Shown piece by piece: positions 1 to 9,639 of a stretch of DNA of 64,000 nucleotides. Numbering within the stretch: position 1 is the first letter of the stretch; every line of letters starts with the position of its first letter. The stretch lies in the NCBI RefSeq assembly GCF_017591435.1, contig NC_059257.1, positions 1,852,326 to 1,916,325 of the forward strand, given 5' to 3'. The position numbers were made by a program, and so were the translations under genes. The notes below the pieces were generated by a model, which was given only the letters and a program-made list of their open reading frames with translations, did no database searches and had not been told where the DNA came from. This DNA comes from Portunus trituberculatus (lineage: Eukaryota > Arthropoda > Malacostraca > Decapoda > Portunidae).

Positions 1-1131
1 CATTTTGCTAGTTTATCATTTACTCCTCCAATCTTCTTTAGTTTCCACATCAGTCTATTGTGTGGTACTTTATCAAAGGCCTTTCTCAAGTTCAGGTAGA
101 TAGCATCCACCCATCCCTCTCTATGTTGTAGTATGTCAGTCACTCTTGAATAAAAACATAATAAATTGGATGCACGATCTTCCTTTTCTGAAACCAAACT
201 GCCTTTCACTCAGAATGTTTTCACTTTCTAGATACTCACTCCACTTAGCTTTAATTACTTCTTCACATACCTGGCACAATATACTAGTCAACGATACTGG
301 TCTTTAATTTAGCGGTTCCTTTCTACTACCATTCTTATATATAGGCACAATGTCAGCTCTTTTTCACTCTTTTGGGACTATTCCTGTTCGTATGGAGGTT
401 TCCACAATATCAAATATGGGGTTCAACAATTGATCCTTACATTCTTTTAGCAACCTCCCAGATATGCCATCAGGCCCCATTGATTTATTAATATCCAAAT
501 TGCTTATAATTTTCCTTACATCTTCCTTAGTAACCATGATGTCCTGCATTTGCTTTATTACCGTATGCCTTTCTTCTATAAAATGCTCCTCCTGTGTAAA
601 CACTTTGCAAAAGTTGTTCAAAATTTCAGGTATATCTCTAGCATCCTCATATACTTCTTCCCCATTTTTTACCTTTTCTATTGCCCCCCTTATATTTAGT
701 TTTCCATTTATTAATTTGTAAAACATTTTAGAGTCACTATCACAGTTTTCCACCACCCTCTGTTCATATTCCTTTTGTGCTGTTCTCCTTACTTCAACAT
801 ATCTATTCTTTGCTGTTTTGTAAACTTCTCTTGATAATACATCATTGTTTTTCTTAAGTTTCTTCCATGCCTTTTCTTTGTTCTTTTTTGCTTCTTCACA
901 ATTTCTATTAAACCACTTTATTATTTAAAGTCCTCTTTCTGTGATATGACACAAACTTTTTCACAGCAGAGTTATATAAATCCATAAATTTATCGTATTT
1001 CAATTGCATATCCTTTTCCTGGTATACCACGGACTAGTCAATTTCATTAAAGAACTCCCTTATATGGTTATAATTTGCCCTAATATAATTTAATTTTTCC
1101 TCCTCGTTCCACAATCTTATTCGTGCTTAAT
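1..1131 (-). mobile_element. LINE-A minus copy, reverse transcriptase segment (runs off window start)
   Basis: Reading leftward on the minus strand, this encodes the linker and the start of the reverse transcriptase of a CR1/L2-group LINE, closely matching the plus copy at 2844-7979. The longest open piece (364-756, 130 aa) holds GPDGISGRLL, the conserved block at the start of the RT palm. Below it, in broken frames, come SLVSEKEDRASNLL-like and LRKAFDKVPHNRL. Stops and frameshifts break the frame, so it is a dead copy. The element continues beyond base 1. Its upstream parts are at 2252-2843 and 7978-8107, separated by two later insertions. Confidence 0.85.
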
Positions 1132-2251
1132 GGTAATTCATGACTCGATATCAATATCGGTTTTTGGCTCTCCCATTGCTATTTTTCACCGAATTCAATA
1201 ATATTTATACACAAGGTGTACGTTTATGGTGTACGTCTTCAGTGTTAATTTGGTACACAAATGTGGCGTAGTTTTTGCAATAAATATTTTTTCGATAAGA
1301 AAATAATTCAAAATACCATTATAAAATCAAAACTAATAACAGTGTGGCAATTTCCTCTTAACCACATATAATATACATAACAACAAATAATTGTTAGCAT
1401 CGGCATACACATAACCTATGTTATAACAATTTCATTACAGAAATTGTTACCTTTTTTTCATCAAAATTTGAGTTTATAAGCCTGTTGTAAATTTATTTGA
1501 GTGAGTTCATGCATTATCATGCTAGCATTTGTTAAGATGAGGTTGTTGATCATTTTGCTGCAAAAATTTTTGAAATTGACCAATTACTGAAAAGTTATTC
1601 AACAGTATATGCTGAAAAACTGAAAGTCAGAAAACGCATTTTTCTGTGAACATCTTCAAAACATAACTCGCTTCCTCACTGGGAACGGTTTCCTAGCAGG
1701 TCTTTAAGATAGGAGGTACCCTAAAAGTATCCTTTAACCCATAAATTCCGTGAAAAGCCCACATGGTATAAAAAAAAAAAAAAAACTCACTCCAATATGT
1801 ACCAAACTCAGATATGTACTTACATAATCCTTGACAACTGCTTAGGCTGGTAGTGGCTGTTTAGATAGTTTCAGGCCATGTTACATCATGGCCTTACACG
1901 TGGCATTGTCACAATTTGGGAACCCAACACGTGTAAAATAGATCAACAGGTAGGCTGCACAGATCTAAGGCTGTATCGATTGGTACTGAGGGAGTCTCTT
2001 CCTCATCACTGCCTGATACTAAACTATGTACATCACGAAAAATAAATAAAACAGCTCAAAAAAAAAAATAAATACAAGCAAAACAAAGACTAGAAGAAAA
2101 GATATGCACTTTATTGAAATGGCCCTTTAAACCCGCCATTACCAGGTAAGCAGTCTTATGTGCTTAACAATGATGGCTTCCTCTCCAGAGAAACCCAAGT
2201 ACCAAGTTTCCAATTTTTCAATTTTTTTGACCAAATTAACGAATTTCCACC
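1132..2251. mobile_element. 1.1 kb insertion of unknown class flanked by TTAAT
   Basis: This block interrupts the minus LINE-A copy. The uninterrupted sequence is visible in the plus copy near 4168-4190, where the reading passes straight from GATACAGAATTAAG into CACGAATAAG. The target TTAAT is present at both borders (1127-1131 and 2252-2256). The ends, GGTAATTC on the left and the complement of GGTGGAAATTC on the right, form at best a weak inverted repeat. It has no coding capacity that I recognise, is AT-rich, and contains a SINE 3' fragment near 1678-1785. TTAAT includes TTAA, so a piggyBac-like non-autonomous element is possible; a solo LTR or other class is not excluded. Confidence 0.6.
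1678..1785 (+). mobile_element. SINE 3' fragment
   Basis: The stretch GGAACGGTTTCCTAGC through AAAAGCCCACATGGTAT and a poly(A) run matches the 3' half of the tRNA-derived SINE at 54421-54645. The tRNA-like 5' half is absent. It lies inside the 1132-2251 insertion. Confidence 0.7.
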
Positions 2252-2843
2252 TTAATTCCGTATCCAACTCAAAGCTTAGGACATCATGGTTGCTTTTCAC
2301 CAAGGGACATTCATGTTCAATTTCCTCTTTTAGAGAGATGCCCCTGGTAAATACCAAATCCAACCTTGCTGCAACATCTTGTCCCCTGCACCTTGTTGGT
2401 GATCTCACCCACTGTGTCATCAAGTTATTTGTTGCTACATCTAACAATTCCTCTACCCACTCACCAGTTCACCATGTAGTCCTCCACACTATTTCTTTAC
2501 AATTAAAGTCCCCGACTATCATCACTCTATCCTTTCTGATGAGTTTTTGCTTCATTCTGTCTAGAGTATTTCTCATCACCATTTGATACTGTTCATATTC
2601 TCAAGCACTAGTTCTGGGTGGTATGTATACTGTTATAATATTAATGTCCCTCTTACCATCTGTTATAAGCATACTTATCACTTCCTCATTTCTCTTACTA
2701 TAGTTCACCTCCTTCACTATCAGATCTTCCTTAGTAAGAACCATTATACCACCACCTCCTTTATTTTTTCTATCATTTCTCCATACTTTGTAGTGTTTTA
2801 CAACAAACCAATCTAGTTTTATTTCGGGCCTTAGCTTTGTTTC
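2252..2843 (-). mobile_element. LINE-A minus copy, endonuclease segment
   Basis: On the minus strand this encodes the middle of an APE-type endonuclease. Recognisable pieces are ARLDLVFTR and SNHDVLSFELDTEL (2139-2447 frame), the same protein as in the plus copy at 3842-4903. It is broken at 2843 exactly where the plus LINE-A copy begins, and its upstream continuation is at 7978-8107. The frame is disrupted in several places. Confidence 0.8.
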
Positions 2844-2857
2844 TAATTGATACCAGG

Positions 2858-3268
2858 ATGAAAGAAGTGAACCATGAACATCAGGAGGTACAAAGGTCGT
2901 TTAGGGAGATAGTAAAAAAGCAGGAAGAGGAAAATAAAGAGATTATGCAGAGTGAAATGGTAAAGGCACTAAAGGAAAATGAGTATGTGGTGAGAGATAT
3001 TGCTGAAAAGAAAAAATGTGTGATCATAATAGGATTGCGGGAGGAAACTAACAGGAACTGGCAGGACAGGAGGGATAAGGAAAATGACAAGATTAAGTCT
3101 TTACTGAACAAGATCTCTGTGGAAGAAGAGGACCTATATGCTGAGGTAGAAAAAAGTGTGAGATTGGGAGCTTTTGAGGAAGGCAAGAATAGACCATTAA
3201 AATTGAAATTAAAGTCTCAGGTGGCAGCGGAGGCCTTGTTGAGGAGGGCTTGGAAACTTAAGGACTGA
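2858..3268 (+). pseudogene. LINE-A ORF1 remnant (coiled coil plus RRM-like)
   Basis: From the methionine at 2858 the ORF gives a charged, Glu/Lys-rich protein likely to form a coiled coil. It then reads EKKKCVIIIGLREE, the first strand of an RRM-like fold as in L1-type ORF1 proteins, and RPLKLKLKSQVAAEALLRRAW, matching the second half of that domain. Family members bind their own RNA to form the retrotransposition particle. The intact LINE-B ORF1 (49536-50504) is 322 aa, so the N-terminal third is missing here, and the C-terminus is lost to a frameshift after 3268. Confidence 0.7.
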
Positions 3269-3394
3269 GGAAACCAAAACAATTTACATAAGAAGAAATA
3301 TGTCACAAGATGAGCAAATGAAAATGAAGGAGATTGTAACTGAAGTGAAGGAGAGGAATGATGAAAGAACAGAGGAGGAAAAGACCAAGTTTTT

Positions 3395-4893
3395 TTGGAG
3401 GATGAGAAATGGGAGGCTAAAGAAGTGGTGGATAAAACAGACGGAATAGGCATTACATGGAAGAATGAGACTAGGAATGGAATAAAAGTGACTTACACGA
3501 ACATAGATGGATTTCTGTCTAAGAGGCTAGAATGTATGGATTACCTAAGAAATAACGAACCGGACATAATGTGTGTAGTGGAAACAAAGCTAAGGCCCGA
3601 AATAAAGCTAGTTTGGTTTGTTGTAAAACACTACAAAGTATGGAGAAATGATAGAAAAAATAAAGGACGTGGTGGTATAATGGTTCTTACTAAGGAAGAT
3701 CTGATAGTGAAGGAGGTGAACTTTAGTAAGGGAAATGAGGAAGTGATAAGTATGCTTATAACAGATGGCAAGAGGGACATTAATATTATAACAGTATAAA
3801 TACCACCCAGAACCAGTTCTTGGGAATATGAACAGTACCAAATGGTGATGAGAAATACTCTAGACAGAATGAAGCAAGAACTCATCAGAAAGGATAGAGT
3901 GATGATAGTTGGAGACTTTAATTGCAAAGAAATAGTGTGGGAAGACTACGAAGTGGTGAACGGTGGTGAGTGGGCAGAAGAATTGTTACAGGTAGCAACA
4001 AATAACTTGATGACACAGTGGGTGAGATCACCAACAAGGTGCAGGGGACAAGATGTTGCAGCAAGGTTGGATTTGGTATTTACCAGGGAATCTCTAAAAG
4101 AGGAAATTGAACATGAATGTCCCTTGGGGAAAAGCGATCATGATGTCCTAAGCTTTGAGTTGGATACAGAATTAAGCACGAATAAGATTGTGGAACACAG
4201 GGAGGAAAAATTAAATTATACTAGGGCAAATTATAACCATATAAGGGAGTTCTTTAATGAAATTGACTGGTCCGTGGTATACCAGGAAAGGGATATGCAA
4301 TTGAAATACGATAAATTTATGGATTTGTATAACTCTGCTGTGAAAAAGTTTGTGCCATATCACAGAAAGAGGACTTTAAATAAAAAACAGTGGTTTAATA
4401 GAAATTGTGAAGAAGCAAAAAAGAACAAAGAAAAGGCATGGGAAAACAGTGATGTATTATCAAGGGAAGTCTACAAAACAGCAAGGAATAGATATGTTGA
4501 AGTAAGGAGAACAGCACAGAAGGAATATGAACAGAGGGTGGTGGAAAACTGTGATAGTGACCCAAAAATGTTTTATAAATTCATAAATGGAAAACTAAAT
4601 AAAAGGGAGGCAATAGAAAAGGTAAAAATTGGGGAAGAAGTATATGAAGATGCTGGAGATACAGCTGAAATTTTGAACGACAACTTTTGCAAAGTGTTTA
4701 CAAAGGAGGAGCATTTTATGGGAGAAAGGCCTATGGAAATAAAGCAAATGCAGGACATCATGGTTACTAAGGAAGATGTATGGAAAATTATAAGCAATCT
4801 GGATATTAATAAATCAATGGGGCCTGATGGCATATCTGGGAGGTTGCTAAATGAATGTAAGGATCAATTGTTGAACCCCATATTTGATATTGT
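3395..4893 (+). pseudogene. LINE-A ORF2, endonuclease and start of reverse transcriptase
   Basis: The first piece (3395-3799) has TNIDGFLSKRLECMDYL and PDIMCVVETKL, typical of the start of an APE endonuclease, with the catalytic Glu in VETKL. After a stop near 3799 the second piece (3842-4893) carries GDFNCKEIVW and, further on, KSDHDVLSF with the catalytic SDH. A basic linker follows, then GPDGISGRLL opening the RT. The enzyme would nick the target and prime reverse transcription there. Reading is cut at 4893 by the LINE-B insertion and resumes at 6544. Confidence 0.85.
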
Positions 4894-6540
4894 ATTTACC
4901 TAGTTGTAGTTTTACAGGGCCTGGGCTTTATGCTCGTGTGGCCCCGTCTCCATATCTACACTTATCCAATCTTACTTTAAAAGTATGCACATTCGTTGCA
5001 GACACTACTTCTTCATTTAAACTGTTCCACGTCTCAATACATCTTTGGAAACTATATTTTTAACATCTCTCAGACATTTCCTTTTCTCAGCTTTTTACTA
5101 TGCGATCTTGTGAATGTCATATTCTTCTCTCAGGATCAGTTTCTCATTATCCACTTGGTCCATTCCGTTGATCAATTTAAAAATTTGTATCAGGTCTCTC
5201 TTTCTTTGTTCCAGGGTTGGTAGATCCATAGCCTTTAGTCTCTCCTCATATGTCATCCCTTCAAATTCTGGAACCATTCTTGTAGCCATTTTTGTAGTCT
5301 CTCCAATTTCCTTATGTGTTTCTTTTATAAGGGGTCCACACTACTCCTGCATATTCCAATCTGGGTCTTATTAAAGTACTTATCAATTTCTTCATCATTT
5401 CTTTGTCCATGTGGTGAAATGCTAATATTCCTTAGCAAATTATATGTTTCTCTAAAAATTCTATCAATATGGCTTACTGGTTGATTGTTTTCTTCCATCT
5501 TCTTTTCCTTTTTTACTTTCTCCAGTTCTACTCCATCTCCCATCTTATAGATTCCCAGGTGTCTTTCACTCTTTCCCATTTCCATTACATGGCTTTTGTT
5601 CACATTGAATTCCATTTCCCACTTTTTGCTCCATTCCCATATCTTATTTAGGTCTTCTTGCAGTATTTCACAATCCTCTTTTTGCTTTATAACTCTGCAC
5701 AGTTTGTATCATCTGCAAACAGATTTATGTAGCTGTTCACTCCTTCTGGCATGTCGATAATATAAATGAGGAAAAGTATTGGTGCCAATACTGACCCTTG
5801 TGGACTCCGCTTTATACTGCTCTCCACTTGGACTTCATATCTTTAACTACTGTCCTTATTTCTCTTCAAATAATTTTCTATCCATCTCAATGTGCTTCCT
5901 TTTAAGCCATTCTCCTCTAACTTCCATAGTAATCTTGCATGTGGCACTTTGTCAAAGCCTTTTTAAATCCAAATAAATACAGTCAACCCATCCTCTCTCT
6001 CTTGTACTCTATCAACTATTCTAGAATAGAAACTCAGTAAATAAGTTACACAAGACCGTCTTTTCCTAAAACCAAATTGGCTATTTGATATTAATTTGTT
6101 GTCTTCAAGGAACTCGATCCATTGTTTCTTTATTATTCTTTCACACATCTTGCATATTACACTAGTTAGTGATACCGGTCTGTAATTTAAAGGTTCTTCC
6201 TTCCTTCACTCTTATATATGGGAACCATCAGCTCTTTTCCATTCTACTGGTACTGTTCCATTTTCTATTGAGCATTTTATGATGTATGTAGGACTTGCTA
6301 GTTCTTCCCTACATTCTTTCAGTATTCTGTCTGAGACTTCATCTGGATTGCCTTGTCTTCATGAGTTCCTTCATTAAAATTATTCAAGCTTGGTTACAAT
6401 CTCTTTCATATAGACTGTCTCTCTATTACCCTGTGGCCTTTCAAATTTAGATTCCTTAGTAAAGACCTCCTGGAATTTATTATTTAATAGTTCTGCTATA
6501 GTTTTTGGGTCTTCCACCATCCCGTTCTCTCTTTTTAGGG
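4894..6540 (-). mobile_element. LINE-B copy B1, 5'-truncated, inside LINE-A
   Basis: Read on the minus strand, this starts within the RT domain near the KRENGMVED region at 6540 and runs to the 3' tail, whose minus-strand end reads CTAGGTAAAT at 4894. It carries RT, the C-terminal block and the short 3' UTR with GCCCAGGCCCTGTAAAACTA, all broken by frameshifts. It splits the LINE-A sentence GATATTGT / GGAAACCTCC. Unlike the other LINE-B junctions, there is no (AC)n here beyond a single GT. Confidence 0.85.
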
Positions 6541-6543
6541 GTA

Positions 6544-7906
6544 GGAAACCTCCATACGAACAGGATTAGTCCCGAAAGAGTGGAAAAGAGCTGACATTGT
6601 GCCTATATATAAGAATGGTAGTAGAATGGAACCGCTAAATTATAGACCAGTATCGTTGACTAGTATATTGTGCAAGGTATTTGAAGAAGTAATTAAAGCT
6701 AAGTGGAGTGAGTATCTAGAAAGTGAAAACATTCTGAGTGAAAGGCAGTTTGGTTTCAGTAAAGGAAGATCGTGTGTATCCAATTTATTATGTTTTTATT
6801 CAAGAGTGACTGACATACTACAACATAGAGAGGATGGGTGGATGCTATCTACCTGGACTTGAGAAAGGCCTTTGATAAAGTACCACACAATAGACTGATG
6901 TGGAAACTAAAGATGATTGGAGGAGTAAATGATAAACTAGCAAAATGGATGGAAAATTACTTAATGGGAAGAGAAATGAGAACAGTGGTGAGAGGAAGGA
7001 AGTCCGAGTGGAAGAAGGTAACCAGTGGAGTTCCACAAGGGTCAGTGTTGGGTCCCATCATGTTTTTTTATTTATGTTAATGATATGCCAGTAGGAATTG
7101 ACAGTTATATGAACATGTTTGCGGACGATACTAAACTTATGAGGAGAGTAAATAATGTGGAAGATTGTAACAAGTTACAGGAAGATCTTGATAAAATATA
7201 TGAGTGGAGTAAGGAGTGGCAGATGGAATTCAATATAGACAAGACCCATGTTATGAAAATGGGAAGAAGTAGATACAGACCAAACAGGGATTACAGGCTG
7301 GGTGATGAGAAAATTAAAGAGACCAATGAGGAGAAAGATTTAGGAGTAACCGTGCAAAACACCTTGTCACCAGAGAAACACATTAACAAGATTTTTGGGA
7401 AACATACAACATGCTTCAAAATATTGGCCTTGCATTCCACTACCTAGATGAAGGAATGATGAAGATATTATGTACCTTAATAAGACCCTAGCTAGAATAT
7501 GCAGCATGTGTCTGGTCACCGCATATGAAGAAAAATGTGAAGAAGGTGGAAAGGGTACAGAGGCTGGCAACAAGGATGGTACCAGGACTCAGGGGAGTTA
7601 GACTATGAGGAAAGACTGAGGAAGCTGGGGCTGACCACATTAGAAGAGAGAAGAACAAGAGGAGACATGATAACTATGTATAAATTGGTGAACAAGATTG
7701 ACATACTGGATAGAGAGTTGATAAAGGTGACCACAAGTAATCATCTCCGAGGAGATGGAGAAAAGCTAATAAAGGACATCTGTCTAAATGACGTGAGTAA
7801 ATACAGTTTCCCGCATCGTAACATTGATAAGTGGAATAAACTGAGCAGTGATGTCGTTGACGCGGTGTGTGTCAATCAGATGAAAGAGAGATATGACAGG
7901 AATTGA
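6544..7906 (+). pseudogene. LINE-A ORF2, reverse transcriptase core and C-terminus
   Basis: Resuming after LINE-B, the frames give NYRPVSLTS, GRSCVSNLLCFYSRV, LRKAFDKVPHNRL and SGVPQGSVLGP. The catalytic box FADDTK is at 7118-7135 and the thumb-region WSKEWQMEFN follows. The C-terminal part has TTLEERRTRGDMITMYKLVN and FPHRNIDKWNKLSSDVV, typical of CR1/L2-group elements. At least three frame changes and one in-frame stop make it inactive. Confidence 0.85.
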
Positions 7907-7979
7907 CAAGGAGACAGGACACAGAGAGCTTAGCTCAGGCCCTGTAATACACAAATAGGTAAATACAAATAGGTAAAAT

Positions 7980-8107
7980 ACACATTATGTCTGGTTCATT
8001 ATTTCTTAGGTAATCCATACATTCTAGCCTCTTAGACAGAAATCCATCTATATTCATGTAAGTCACTTTTATTCCATTCCTAGTCTCATTCTTCCATGTA
8101 ATGTCCA
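7980..8107 (-). mobile_element. LINE-A minus copy, start of endonuclease
   Basis: The minus strand encodes DITWKNETRNGIKVTYMNID and EPDIMC, the start of the LINE-A endonuclease. It is the upstream neighbour of 2252-2843, separated from it by the whole plus LINE-A copy. It ends near 8107, where a dispersed repeat takes over. Confidence 0.8.
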
Positions 8108-8391
8108 CCCTGGGCGTCACAACATTCGACCTGACCACCCTCCTGGCGGCCTCAAGTATCCATCTGGGAACCTGCAGTCTTTGGGCGTGTGGTAATCAAT
8201 ATATTCCTACATAGTTGTAAATAATATACCAATATAACAATATAACCTTTTACTTACCTGAATAACCATAAAAAATTATTGGTTGAAAACTCGATAATAT
8301 GCTTTGAAAGTACAAAAACTCGAGTTATGTACAAAATCGACTTACGTCATGTTACAGGAACGTAACTCTGACATAACTCGGGACATTACTG
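8108..8391. repeat. Dispersed repeat M, copy 1, ending at (TA)n
   Basis: About 280 bp closely related to 17299-17594. Shared landmarks are CTGGCGGC, ATTCCTACATAGTTGTAAAT, GAAAACTCGATAATATGC and GGAACGTAACTCTGAC. Both copies end directly at a TA-repeat tract. The outer end, read on the minus strand, is CAGTAATGTCCCGAG followed by sequence with an internal inverted copy of ACATAACTCG, which looks like a Tigger/pogo-type terminal repeat with a TA target. No coding region is recognised. Confidence 0.65.
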
Positions 8392-8451
8392 TATATATAT
8401 ATATATCTGTCTATTTCTCTGCACCATGTCCAAGAGATAAGCTTCAGGCAA

Positions 8452-8480
8452 TACACACACACACACACACACACACACAC
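8452..8480. repeat. (AC)n microsatellite at 5' end of LINE-C copy 1
   Basis: About 14 uninterrupted AC units. LINE-C copy 1 begins on the next base (GGGACACCGTCG at 8481). Confidence 0.95.
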
Positions 8481-8763
8481 GGGACACCGTCGATGGCGGA
8501 TGTGGTCGCTGAGCTCCAGAGCAATCATCTCTAATTCTACAGTTGCCATTGCCTAAGAGTAACCAAGGTGGGAAAGGAGCTTGTAATGTTTGTCCCGTCT
8601 CCATATAGTCATGTTAACTGTTGATTAGAAAAATAATGTCCAGGGAAGGTGAATATAAACTGTAGCCTGCGTTTGAGCCATCAGCTGAAGTTTGTTTACA
8701 TCTGCGCAACATGGCGGCCGTGAACTCGAAGATGAATCAGACTTCACAGGATTTCAAGGAATA

Positions 8764-9588
8764 ATGGAGAAGAGCGTTTATGTGAAGAAAATTCTGGAGT
8801 TGGAAGGTAAAATTGAAAACTGTTTGAAAAGTATGGGGCCTGGAAACGAGTTATGACAATGTAATGAAAGAGTGCGCCGATATGAAGAAAGAAAATGCAG
8901 TACTGAAAGAGGAAGTTAAGTTAATTAAAGTGAATTGCGACAAATGTGGAGAATCTTTAGGAAAAGTGATGGAGAAGCAGGCTGAATGGAAAAAAAGTCA
9001 GGAAGTGGAAAGAAAGGAGGTAAATTACAAAGTTGCAAGTCTGGAAAAGGAAATCAAAGAGTCTGGGGAGAAAACTTTGGGCCTTGCTGAAATTATAGAT
9101 CAACAGATCATAGAAGAGAAGATTGCTGAGAAAGTGGTGAAGGTTATTAAGTCAAATGAGACATTGGTGAGGGAAACTGTAGACAAAAAGAGATGTGTGG
9201 TGATATTTGGTGTGGAGGAGGATAAGACACCGAGTAAAATGGAGAGAGAGAAAAACAAAAAGGTGATAAATAATATCATTAATGTGGTGCAGGAGGAGGA
9301 AAAGACCTAGTACAAGAAATAGAGGACTTCCATAGAATTGGAAAGTTCACAGGAGAAGGTATGAGGCCAATAAGAATCAAACTTAAGTCACAAAAGGATG
9401 TAGATGAATTGGTGGAGAAGTCATGGAGGCTAGCCCAGCAGGAAACAACAAGGAAGATTTGGTTGAGAAGAGATCTCGGTGAAAAGGAAAGAGAAATGTT
9501 AAATGAGTTGAGAAAGGAGGCTTTGAAAAAAATGAAGAGAGGACAGAAGAGGAGAAGAAAGAGTTTTTCTGGAGAATCTTGGATATGA
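8764..9588 (+). pseudogene. LINE-C ORF1 (coiled coil plus RRM-like)
   Basis: The likely start is ATGGAGAAGAGC at 8764, giving a short piece before a frameshift. The main piece (8864-9310, 148 aa) is a long coiled coil (Lys/Glu heptads) with a CDKCG pair of cysteines, then KKRCVVIFGVEEDK, the first RRM strand. After a frameshift at about 9310 the frame continues with RPIRIKLKSQKDVDELVEKS and a basic C-terminus rich in KRGQKRRRKS. It is the RNA-binding partner of ORF2. Two frameshifts inactivate it. Confidence 0.75.
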
Positions 9589-9639
9589 GACTGAGGAAGT
9601 GGTTCATAACCCAGAAAAGTACAGCAAGAAAGGACTAAA

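Larger units (their letters stand above)
2844..7979 (+). mobile_element. LINE-A plus copy (interrupted by LINE-B)
   Basis: A CR1/L2-group non-LTR retrotransposon of about 3.5 kb once the LINE-B insertion at 4894-6540 is removed. Order: partial ORF1, endonuclease, linker, reverse transcriptase, short 3' UTR, and a tail of two AGGTAAATAC-like units ending about 7979. Complete relatives in this window are about 4.0-4.1 kb, so this copy is probably 5'-truncated. It inserted into another LINE-A copy of opposite strand, between 2843 and 7978, at a spot that reads CTACACACATTATG in the intact sequence. Its tail therefore runs directly into CACATTATG. Confidence 0.85.

Noticed and set aside
2139..3268. 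5' inversion (twin priming) of one LINE-A copy at 2843
   Set aside because: In twin priming the inverted part is the segment just upstream of the rest. Here the inverted part is endonuclease while the plus part starts with ORF1, and the minus copy continues at 7980, so two separate copies fit better.
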